DNA of 33,858 bases from positions 1 to 33,858 of the forward strand of contig JACRKU010000003.1 of the NCBI GenBank assembly GCA_016215205.1. Direction: 5' to 3'. Each line of letters begins with the position of its first letter. Position 1 is the stretch's first letter. The DNA is from Candidatus Yonathbacteria bacterium (GTDB lineage Bacteria; Patescibacteriota; Minisyncoccia; Phycocordibacterales; UBA1550). Under the pieces are notes generated by a model, which had not been told where the DNA came from, searched no databases, and saw nothing but the letters and a program-made list of their open reading frames with translations. A program made the translations under genes and the position numbers. Below are positions 1 through 8,403 of this stretch, piece after piece.

Positions 1-113
1 GGATCAAAGGTTGCTAGGCACCTCCCCGAAGCTTATCGCAGCCATGCTACGTCTTTCATCGCCTCTTAGAACCAAGGCATCCACCATATGCTCTTAAATT
101 TCTTATTAGGAAA
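1..113 (-). rRNA. 23S rRNA, 5' end (gene runs off the left edge of the window)
   Basis: Reverse complement reads ...AAGAGCATATGGTGGATGCCTTGGTTCTAAGAGGCGATGAAAGACGTAGCATGGCTGCGATAAGCTTCGGGGAGGTGCCTAGCAACCTTTGATCC, the conserved 5' domain of bacterial 23S rRNA. Exact 5' boundary approximate. Confidence 0.93.
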
Positions 114-479
114 TTTAAAAACCACAATCATTATTTGTTCTCCCCCACCACTCGTGGCGGGGGACTGCCTCGCTTGCTTAGAGCGAGGACTAGCCATCTT
201 CGATTAAATTCTTCGTGTAATTTTGCTAAAAATTTCAGGCGAGACGAAGAGAAAAATTTGAATCAAACCGAGGTTTGAAGAAAATTTTTCTTTTATGTCC
301 AAGACACGAATCAGCTGATTCGAGGTCGTAGCCGACATTTTTAGCAAAATACGAAGAGGATAATCGAAGATGGCGTAATTTTTACCTGCCTGTCTACACG
401 TACCTCTAAAGACCCACATTAACGAGTACGCGTGACAGAATTTAATTGTCAATCAACATTCGATGAGCTGGCCTCTCCA

Positions 480-503
480 ACAAAAAACCCGCATAACGCG
501 GGC
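480..503 (-). terminator. Intrinsic terminator-like hairpin inside the pre-23S leader region
   Basis: Minus strand CCCGC-GTTAT-GCGGG followed by TTTTTT. Confidence 0.6.
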
Positions 504-574
504 AACGAGCGGCCATGAGCCCCCCTTATACCCGCCTAAAGTTTTCTGTTTTGCTCATATGCAACAATCCAGCC

Positions 575-602
575 ATTATATACAAAAGAAAAGCGATGTC
601 AA
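575..602 (-). promoter_or_regulatory. Sigma70-type promoter, consensus -35/-10
   Basis: Minus strand TTGACA (597-602), 16-nt spacer, TATAAT (575-580), directed toward the 23S gene. Confidence 0.75.
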
Positions 603-632
603 GGACTTTAGCTGAATATGGAAAACCCACAG

Positions 633-659
633 AAAAACCCGCCGGAAGGCGGGTTTTTC
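633..659 (-). terminator. Intrinsic terminator (symmetrical, likely bidirectional)
   Basis: AAAAACCCGCC GGA AGGCGGGTTTTT just downstream of the 699-1388 CDS. Confidence 0.8.
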
Positions 660-698
660 TGTGCTAGATTCTACTTTCTAGATTCTAGATTCTGCTAC

Positions 699-1388
699 TT
701 AGCGATTCGAGATATCCCCGCGGAGCTTCTCGATGTAGCGTGCTGCTGCATCCTTGCCACCAAGGCCGAATGCAAGACCACCAGCGAGGGCAAGCATTGC
801 AACGAGACCAGTGAAAAGAGTCTGCATCATTCCGCCTGCGATACCGAGCTGGTTCAAAGCCGCAAGAATTGCAACGATCCAAATAGACCAGCGTGCGATA
901 CCTCCAACCATACCAGCATACTTTGACTCAAGAGCGCGCGCGCCTCCTGTCATAACTTTCTGCGTAAGATCAGCAAGTACTGCGGCAACAACCAAAATCA
1001 AGGTTGCGACGATAACTTGCGGAATATAGCCGAGAATAACATTCGTCAAAAATGCGTTTACTGCCTCAAGCTTGAGAATATCGAGTGCGGTAACGAGGAA
1101 TACGATAATAATAAACCACTTAATCAAACCGCCGAGAAACGCGCCTGTATTGAGGCTGAATCCCGCTTTTTCGAGGAGGCCCTTTGCGCCAGCGCTTTCG
1201 AGAATCGAATCAATTTTGATTGCTTTTACAATCTTTGAAACAACCTCTGCAAGAACTGAACCAACAACCCATCCTGCGATAAAAATAATGATGGCAAGAA
1301 TGAGCTTTGGAAGAAACTGGAGTACCTGCACACCAATGCCGGTGAAAGCGTCGCTCAACTGTACCCCCCAATCTGAAATAATAGGCAT
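699..1388 (-). CDS. Small membrane protein with conserved TM-helix repeats (MscS-related, non-channel-domain type)
   Basis: 229 aa; several hydrophobic segments and TM_helix-like motifs (AIIIFIAGWVVGSVLAEVVSKIVKA; LALAGGLAFGLGGKDAAARYIEK). Confidence 0.75.
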   Translation of the reverse strand: MPIISDWGVQLSDAFTGIGVQVLQFLPKLILAIIIFIAGWVVGSVLAEVVSKIVKAIKIDSILESAGAKGLLEKAGFSLNTGAFLGGLIKWFIIIVFLVTALDILKLEAVNAFLTNVILGYIPQVIVATLILVVAAVLADLTQKVMTGGARALESKYAGMVGGIARWSIWIVAILAALNQLGIAGGMMQTLFTGLVAMLALAGGLAFGLGGKDAAARYIEKLRGDISNR

Positions 1389-1594
1389 ATCTTTTTTTGC
1401 TTAACGCGAATCTCTTCGCGTGAAAACATTATTTTAAAAACTAAAACTGATAAATTATCTCGTATCATCAATTCAACTTGCACAGCGCCTGCGGTTTGCG
1501 CCGGCGAGCAGATGAGACTGATTTCTACCTTTTTATTATACCATTTCAGGTGGTACGAAAGAAAGGGGGCTGTGGATAACTTTTACCTATAAAA

Positions 1595-2215
1595 CTACTC
1601 CACCCCAAGTTTATCAATAATTCGGTCATGGCGGAAATCAAGCACATCGCGGACAAATTTGTCATACACGCTCACACGGTAAAGGAATTCCGGGGTTTCT
1701 AGCGCTCCATAAGAAAGCTCCTTCCCTATTTCCGCCTCAATAGTGCGTAAAACATTCTCAATCGAGCGTTTTTTAAGATTATCGCCAACGATGAGCACGT
1801 CTACGCGAGCTTCTGGCTCATCAATAAAAATACCGGAGATGGCTAAAAATTTAATTTTTCCAACGTTTTTGAAACGTCGAGCGATTTCATCACGATTTAA
1901 CGGCGTCCCTGAAACAACCAAGTTTTTAATGGCTGAAAGTAGCGGAAATGTTGTTTTGAGCTGGAAACCATCTACGCGTTTCTTTTTTGGTTTACTATTT
2001 TTGCTCCGTTTTGACAGTATTTCTTTAAAAAAAGACTTATTAATTAAAATTCCGGCGGATTTTATAAGAGAAAGCTCGCGTCTTGCTTCCGCAACTGATA
2101 CCTTGCTTTTTTCTGCGACCATTGTCGTATCGTATACTTCGAGCGGGTTCAAGAGAAATAGGCGCAAAATCTTCACCCGCGCCTGACTTCCAAATAGTTT
2201 TCCGAGAATATCCAT
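1595..2215 (-). CDS. HTH-type transcriptional regulator with a possible minimal nucleotidyltransferase-like C-terminal part
   Basis: 206 aa; N-terminal winged-HTH style (LFGSQARVKILRLFLLNP...); C-terminal 'LAISGIFIDEPEARVDVLIVGDNLKK' resembles proteins common in Parcubacteria. Confidence 0.6.
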   Translation of the reverse strand: MDILGKLFGSQARVKILRLFLLNPLEVYDTTMVAEKSKVSVAEARRELSLIKSAGILINKSFFKEILSKRSKNSKPKKKRVDGFQLKTTFPLLSAIKNLVVSGTPLNRDEIARRFKNVGKIKFLAISGIFIDEPEARVDVLIVGDNLKKRSIENVLRTIEAEIGKELSYGALETPEFLYRVSVYDKFVRDVLDFRHDRIIDKLGVE

Positions 2216-2242
2216 AGCGGGTATTGTAACATTTATAGGGGC

Positions 2243-2292
2243 AAAAGGAAAAAGAGGGGGCGGCCGTAAGGCCGCCCCCTCTTTTTCCTTTT
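2243..2292 (-). terminator. Strong symmetrical terminator hairpin downstream of rplL
   Basis: Perfect 23-bp inverted repeat AAAAGGAAAAAGAGGGGGCGGCC-GTAA-GGCCGCCCCCTCTTTTTCCTTTT. Confidence 0.8.
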
Positions 2293-2493
2293 TACAAAAT
2301 CCTGGACTTTAAGTTACTTCAGCGTAACCTTGTCACGAGTTACTAAGTTTTTCATTTCGCTTCGCTCATAAAAATCTAAGTACTCGCGAAGTCCATCAGA
2401 TTGAAGATGGACACCTGTAGACGGCCCGCCTCGCTTCCGCTGCGCGGCCTTCGCTACGCTTCGGGCGCTCCGGCCGAAAGGTTACGTTGAAGA

Positions 2494-2892
2494 TTACTTC
2501 AACGTAACCTTTCCACCCGCAGCTTCAAGCTTCTTCTTGAATTCCTCTGCGTCTGCTTTCTTCATACCCTCTTTAAGCATTGAAGGAGCAGCATCTACGA
2601 GGTCTTTTGCCTCTTTCAAACCAAGGGCGAGAACCTCTTTTACCACCTTGATAACGGCAATTTTTGTCTCCCCTGATGCAGTGAGCTCTACATTGAATGA
2701 GTCCTTCTCCTCTGCGGCACCCGCACCTGCGCCTACTGCTGGGGCCGCGGCTACTGCCGCTGCAGATACGCCAAACTTCTCTTCGAGCACCTTTACGAGT
2801 TCGTGAAGGTCAAGGACTGACATTGTCTCGATTTTCTCAACAATATCCTTGAACTTTGCCGGAATTACTACGTCTTTTTTTTCTTCTGTCAT
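2494..2892 (-). CDS. rplL: 50S ribosomal protein L7/L12
   Basis: 132 aa; characteristic acidic/Ala hinge and C-terminal '[71 protein letters not shown]'. Confidence 0.98.
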   Translation of the reverse strand: MTEEKKDVVIPAKFKDIVEKIETMSVLDLHELVKVLEEKFGVSAAAVAAAPAVGAGAGAAEEKDSFNVELTASGETKIAVIKVVKEVLALGLKEAKDLVDAAPSMLKEGMKKADAEEFKKKLEAAGGKVTLK

Positions 2893-2921
2893 AATATTTA
2901 TTGTTAATTGTTAAATTCGTA

Positions 2922-3425
2922 TTACACTTGTGCCTCTTTTTTCTTGCGAATTTCCTCGGTCACGATAGCCAAACGCTGAATTGGTGAATTGATGAGATTT
3001 ACAAACATTCCACGAAGCACCTGAAGCGGTGGAATTGTGGCGATTGCCATCATTTCGGCTTGTGTTTTGTATTCTCCGTCAAAGATACCGCCGACGATTG
3101 AGATTGAACCCTTGTCGCGGGAAGTCTTTTGGAATGCGTAAGTCTCGCGTGCGGGAGCAAGGAGGTCATCTCCATATGCTATCGCAAGCTCACCGGGAAG
3201 CTCAGGCATACCGCCTTTCGCTTTTAGGTCGCCGAGAACACGCTTTGCCAAAGTCTTTTTTGATACGAAGTACCCCACATTGTCCGCTGAAAGCTTCCTG
3301 CGAAGCATTTTTGTTTCAGCGACCGATAGTGCTTTGAAGTTTACAAAAACGATTGATTTTGCGCCAAGAAGGCGTTTCTTCATAGACACAATAAGTTCTG
3401 CTTTTTTTTGTTTTGTAATTGCCAT
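2922..3425 (-). CDS. rplJ: 50S ribosomal protein L10 (start chosen at MAITKQKK; the ORF could extend to 3470)
   Basis: L10 motifs (KKRLLGAKSIVFVNFKALSVAETKMLRRKLS); located directly upstream of rplL. Confidence 0.95.
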   Translation of the reverse strand: MAITKQKKAELIVSMKKRLLGAKSIVFVNFKALSVAETKMLRRKLSADNVGYFVSKKTLAKRVLGDLKAKGGMPELPGELAIAYGDDLLAPARETYAFQKTSRDKGSISIVGGIFDGEYKTQAEMMAIATIPPLQVLRGMFVNLINSPIQRLAIVTEEIRKKKEAQV

Positions 3426-3474
3426 GATATTTTTGTGACCCGAACGCGAAGCGTTCGGGTCAAAAGCCATTCTT

Positions 3475-3548
3475 TTTACAGAAATGAGTCGACCTCCGCA
3501 GGGCTTAATGTTCCTTTTCTCCAGAACGGCCTACTTCTTCGGGCTTCG
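3475..3548 (-). ncRNA. Ribosomal L10 leader (autoregulatory mRNA structure)
   Basis: Minus strand AGUAGGCCGUUCUGGAGAAAAGGAACAUUAAGCCCUGCGGAGGUCGACU has the conserved L10-leader signature (UUAAGCC(C)UGC.GAGGU, GUUC/GAAC stem, AGU..GGCC/GGUC..ACU closing stem), directly upstream of rplJ. Confidence 0.8.
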
Positions 3549-3553
3549 GGCTC

Positions 3554-3582
3554 ATATTAGCGTGTGTGGACAATGTTGTCAA
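3554..3582 (-). promoter_or_regulatory. Sigma70-type promoter of the rplJL operon
   Basis: Minus strand TTGACA (3577-3582), 17-nt spacer, TAATAT (3554-3559); the start site would fall at the beginning of the L10 leader. Confidence 0.8.
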
Positions 3583-3700
3583 CCGTCATAACAGTTGCGT
3601 TCATATCCCCCAGCCTCATCGCCTTTGAAATAGTCACGCCGGCAAGACCGACGAGCAAAATCGCCGTAAATCCCGCTATCATTTTGACGACTTCATACAT
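3557..3700 (-). CDS. Small single-pass membrane protein (47 aa, start at MYEVVKMIAG)
   Basis: One hydrophobic helix (MIAGFTAILLVGLAGVTI); only small ORF evidence. The longer 101-aa ORF start overlaps the upstream gene. Confidence 0.4.
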   Translation of the reverse strand: MYEVVKMIAGFTAILLVGLAGVTISKAMRLGDMNATVMTVDNIVHTR

Positions 3701-3755
3701 GAAATTACTGTACCACATACTAGAAAACACGTCCACGCCTCGAAGCGACAGAAAA

Positions 3756-6700
3756 CTACCACGCGACAATATTATCACTCTCGCTCGTTCCATTATCGTG
3801 TACGGAAGAAACGTCGGAAACAACCGCTGCGCCGTCTGGATACATTGCCACTCCAACCGCATTCCACGTCACCTCTCCGCCAGTGATTACGACTGGTTCC
3901 TTTGGTTCTGAAACTGCAATACCAATTCCACCAGTAAACCCGGAAACAGCGGTGTTTGTGATTGCCGCCATACCGCCATCAATACTGATTCCGCTCACAC
4001 CATCACTATCATTCAGTACACCACCTTGCACAACCGTATTCGCAATCGTCGTTGTGCTATTTGAGAGCCACAGCGCATCGCTTTCTGTGTTACTCACAGT
4101 TGAGCTTGCGATTGAAACGAGCGAGTAATAAGCACCGATGCCATTGCCGTCATGCACACCGTCGATAGTCGTTGAAGACATAATAAGGGAGCTGTAATAC
4201 ACTCCTATTGCGTCGTCGTCTATCTGATTCTCAATTGTTGAGGATGCTATGGAAACCACACCGCCATTATACACACCAATCGTATCATCAGTAGAACTTG
4301 CAAAACGAGTGTTTTCAATAAAAACTCTGGAATTTTTACCGTAAGCACTTACGCCTCCGTCTGTATTTACAAATTCTGAATCAGAAATTTCAAGTACCCC
4401 GCCATCAACAGCAAAAACATTATTCATATTTTCAAAATGCGCGTATTCAAAAGTGCTTGTCCCTGTGGCATTGTCAATCCAAAAATCACCATCGCGTTTT
4501 TCCGAAAAAGAGTTGAAGATGACTGGGTTTTCTTGAGTTCCGCGCGCAAGAACTGCCCCATTAACCCACATCTCTCCGCTATAAAATTGGATCGTGACCC
4601 CCGGCTCAATTACAAGAGTGCTTGAGGCATCAACCCATAATTGGTTCGGCACAACATATCGCTCCTCGTCAGGTGTTAGGGTGAGGTTACTCGTAATATC
4701 TTGCCCCTTGTTGATAAGCGTACTCACTGAGTTTTGCGCGCCGGGGGTGCCTTCGATTGGTTTTCCAGCGGCATCAGTGCCGTTTTTAATATAGCCGAGG
4801 TTCGTACCCCAGTTTGAAGGGTCAGTGCCGGATTCTCGCGAAGAATAGCGCTCCATTGTCTGTCTCGTTGAGGTAGCGCCTGCAACCCACGCGCCGTCGG
4901 GCGTTTGATCGAAAATGACGGAATCGCGGGAGAGGGTCAGCTGATCACCGCCATTATTCAATGCGCCCGTAGTGGTCGCATGAGCCAAAACATCCTTCAC
5001 TGTTTCATCGTTTGTTCGTTCAAAAATAATATACGCGTGCGGATCAATTGTGCCTTTCATCGCGACGTTCGGCGTGCCGTCTTTCGCATTAAGCGCCCAC
5101 TGTGAGAGGTCAAGTGTGTGGCTCGTGTTGTTTTTAATTTCAAACCACTCATCGTTTAATGATGCAGTGGTCCCCATCCATGCGATTTCGTTGATGGCTA
5201 TGGGGATCGTGGCAACAGAAACATTTTGCGTGCTCGTCGCGCTCGCATTACTGTCTGAACCGATCGCCACGACTTCGAGCGTATAATCTGAAAAATCTTT
5301 TATCGTGAGGTCAAGCGTTGTATTGGTAGTCGTCGCGTATTCGCCATTTTTGTTTGTGAGATAATGATTTGCGCCGGAAACAGGCGACCATTCAAAACGT
5401 ACTGTGGTGGTGGCGAGGAGGCATCCGTCGGTAGCGAGCGACAATGCGCATTGGGGGACAGAAAGAGCGGGCGCGGCCATGGCCGCGCCCGCACCCGCAC
5501 CACCTACTACTTCTCCATCAGTTGTCGCTTCATCCGCCGCCACAACGGTTGTTTGAGTGCCGAGTACTTGGGGCGCAGGCGAAAGCCTGCGCCCCACCCC
5601 CAAACGACCCCACAAACACAAGCTTTGGCGCATTTGTCCCCACTTGCACCTTCGGCTCAAACACAAAAACCGCTTGCGGTTTTTGTGGGGCTGTTGCCGA
5701 TTGCTCTGTAACTGGTGGCTGAAGAATGGCGACAACTTGATTGTTCACCGGGGTAGAATTCTCTTGAGTTTGCGCCGGCAATGTAGCAAGTATCACCGAG
5801 GCGTTATTGTTGCTTGCGATGAAGCCATTAGAAAATGCCGATGCAATTGCATTGTACACGGCAGATGAAACAGCGATTCCAGTATCGTATGTCCACACAA
5901 AAATCTTAGCATAGGTATTGTAACTTGCGGCAAACGCGCCTGCGGTAGTATTAAAAACGGTATCAACTACAGCAAGTGTTACTCCAGCTATTTTATTCAT
6001 GAACGAAAGTTTTTGCACAGAGATGCACGATGAATCTACCGGTTGAATAGTATTTGTCGTAAGTTTCTCAAGAGAACTTTGAATACCCGAGACGATTTCT
6101 GTACCGAGATATTTCAAATACACTCCCGAAAAATCATGACCTAATGAATCATCTCCACTTTGTAGTCCAATATGCTTATTGGGTGGCATAATTTTTTTAA
6201 ACGGAATATGTCCCACAAGTCCGGCAATTACCTTATCTGTATCGGATATTATCCACCCCCCTCCACCGGCAACATGGTCCGATGGAGTCGCTACGCTAAA
6301 TACACCAATTGATTCTTTCGGTACTCCGCCCACTTGCCCCGCGACGACATCATAGAAACTATTAGCATAAAAATTGCCCTGCGAATGGGCGACAAGGAGA
6401 AGTTTTTGAGTTTTCACTTTTGCGCTTGCATCATTGATCATGTTTGCCAGGTCATAATCAACAACGGCTTCCGAATCAAAAAGTCCTTGTTTAATTGATT
6501 TTAGAATGTCCCCGAGGCCGAGAGCGTGTGGAGGGTTGAGGAGGTAGTCGATGGTTAGGGGTTCGCCATTATAGGTATTCTTAAAATAATATTTTAAAGC
6601 ATCCCTATTAGCGATAGCTCCGTCTTCGTCAGTAAGCACTCCATTGATGGTAGTAATCGTATAACCACTTGACGAGCAGTTCTGACTACCGGTTTGAGCA

Positions 6701-6774
6701 AAAAGTACCGACGGGAACAAAGCAAACAAAAGAAGTGTTACGAATGTTTTATGTTTTGCTAAAAATAATTTCAT
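3756..6774 (-). pseudogene. Secreted lipase/alpha-beta-hydrolase + LTD (lamin-tail domain) + beta-helix protein, split into two frames by an apparent 1-nt frameshift near 5580-5600
   Basis: 5530-6774 frame: signal peptide (MKLFLAKHKTFVTLLLFALFPSVLFAQ) and a VAHSQGN nucleophile-elbow-like motif. 3756-5735 frame: LTD domain (AINEIAWMGTTASLNDEWFEIKN) and beta-helix-like repeats. The first ~50 residues of the second ORF look non-coding and the last ~15 of the first look out of frame. Removing one G from the GGGGGTGGGG run joins them as ...FVGSFGGG-RRLSPAPQVLGTQTT... Confidence 0.7.
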
Positions 6775-6780
6775 TAGATT

Positions 6781-7386
6781 TTAATTTGGTAGCATTGAAA
6801 GCTTGATGTCGCACACATCATTTTCTGACTCAGAGTAACTCCTTACTTTTTTGACAAAATCTTTTCTAAAATCCACCCTTGCTTGTGTATTTCGTTGTTT
6901 ATCTTCGACAAACCCATGTAATTTATCCCCAACTTCAATAAATTTCTTCATATCATCTCTTGAAGTAATTTCGCCAACACAATAATGCGCTCTACTCTGC
7001 TCCCTTACCACCTCCGTTACATTCTTTTCATTCTCAAACGGTTGCGTTAACTCCATCTGTAGCGCCAGCGCATACTGCAAAAGCACTGCTCTCGTCTTTG
7101 CCGAGTTTGGATATTCTTTAAAAATCGCAAGCTCCACATCATCGCGGATGCCGTTTTTGTTTGCATCAATGCCAGCAATAGTTTTATCCGCTTCTGCACC
7201 AGGATCCGGCGGTAGATTTACTCCCATTACATCATCTATAGTGAGCTTCGTCGCATGAATTTTCGCCACTTGCTCATCTGTTTTTTTGTTTTGAAGATAA
7301 AACGGTAAACGCAAAATCATCAACAAAATAAAAGCAGCGAGTATTGTTGTTGCCATCCACTTCAAAATCTTAATTAAATTTTTCAT
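6781..7386 (-). CDS. Membrane-anchored hypothetical protein with an EF-hand-like DxNxxGxxDDxE segment
   Basis: ~201 aa; N-terminal TM helix; 'IDANKNGIRDDVE' calcium-loop-like motif; immediately upstream of the lipase/LTD gene. Confidence 0.65.
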   Translation of the reverse strand: MKNLIKILKWMATTILAAFILLMILRLPFYLQNKKTDEQVAKIHATKLTIDDVMGVNLPPDPGAEADKTIAGIDANKNGIRDDVELAIFKEYPNSAKTRAVLLQYALALQMELTQPFENEKNVTEVVREQSRAHYCVGEITSRDDMKKFIEVGDKLHGFVEDKQRNTQARVDFRKDFVKKVRSYSESENDVCDIKLSMLPN

Positions 7387-7452
7387 ATTTCCCCTAATTC
7401 TACCAACCACCGCGCCAACCCCCTAATTCCCTCACCCAAACCTGTGGATAAC

Positions 7453-7511
7453 TTTTTACTAAGGCCTTTTTACTAAGGCCTTGCCTTAGTAAATTTGCTT
7501 TAGTAAATCTA
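7453..7511. repeat. Nested palindromic repeat cluster (REP-like), transposase-proximal left flank
   Basis: TTTTTACTAAGGCC x2 (7453-7466, 7467-7480), then TTGCCTTAGTAAAT and TTGCTTTAGTAAAT in inverted orientation; includes a perfect 11-bp-arm palindrome 7469-7479/7483-7493. Confidence 0.8.
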
Positions 7512-8180
7512 ATTGACTCCGCCATACGATAGCCAATCACTAATGAACGCATCAAAATCTCCTACTGTTGTAAAATATTCTGGGAAGGCCGCACGACTGA
7601 GAATCTTTGACTCGGGTCGTACTACCCCTTGATAGTCAGGATAACTTGAGTATGAATACTCCATAAGGAATCGTTTCGCTGTTTCGCGGTCGGCGATGCC
7701 GTTTTCTTTCCATTTTGGATCAATAATCTTTACGGGATTTAGGTGCTGATATGCAAAATTATACTTCAAATATTCATCAGTATTTACATGCTTTGCCTTA
7801 AATTTGCTCTCAAAAAGAGAGCCTGTGCGACTATTTTTTTTATTAAAATACATGGAATACGCAGTCAAAAGCTTATGCATAAACTTTGTAATTCCACCAT
7901 CTGTTTTTTCTCGTACCAAAAGGTGAATATGGTTCGGCATTAAGCAATACACGCCTATATCCACCAATGTATCCTCGCGCTCAATATCAAAAAGCTCCTC
8001 GAATGTGCGCCCTCCTCGAAAATGCTTTGCTATATCCACTGGATTTGTGCTATTGCAAACATACAATAGTGCCTTGAATCGCTGGTAATCATGGTGATCC
8101 ATAAAAATAATACGCTTATCGGTGCCACGACTATAAAGGTGATAAAATTCGTCAACAGAAAAGATAATGTTCCGTATCAT
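7509..8180 (-). mobile_element. REP-associated tyrosine transposase (RAYT; Y1/HUH, IS200-like)
   Basis: ~223 aa; 'GVYCLMPNHIHLLVREK' HUH motif, 'YHLYSRGTDKR', 'GSLFESKFKAKHV' and 'YLKYNFAYQHLNPV' motifs of this family. ATG at 8180; the ORF track starts at an upstream TTG. Confidence 0.9.
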
Positions 8181-8206
8181 ATGCAAAAGTATACAACATA
8201 TTACTA

Positions 8207-8232
8207 TTTTTACTAAGGCAAGGCCTTGGTTT
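8207..8232. repeat. REP-like palindrome, right flank of the transposase
   Basis: TTTTTACTAAGGC-AAG-GCCTTGGTTTTT shares TTTTTACTAAGGC with the left-flank repeats. Confidence 0.75.
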
Positions 8233-8243
8233 TTATGGGACGC

Positions 8244-8280
8244 AAAAGCCCCACCACCTCTTGCGAGGGGCGGGGCTTTT
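8244..8280 (-). terminator. Intrinsic terminator downstream of the surface-protein gene
   Basis: AAAAGCCCC...GGGGCTTTT hairpin with additional CCTC/GAGG pairing. Confidence 0.8.
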
Positions 8281-8403
8281 GTTGAATTGAGATTGGTTCG
8301 TTTTGGGTCTATCTGATCGAGAATAATTTTTCTTCGATGCGAGAAATCAACCTAATTGAGACCGTTCCCTTTTCGGAAACTATCTAATCTAGCCGTTCAA
8401 ACA

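Noticed and set aside
204-452. 82-aa minus-strand ORF upstream of 23S
   Set aside because: Overlaps the inverted-repeat leader of the 23S gene; sequence looks like translated structured RNA with no recognisable domain.
430-465. Second promoter TTGACAATTAAATTCTGTCACGCG... closer to 23S (minus strand)
   Set aside because: Good -35 but no acceptable -10 at 16-18 nt spacing.
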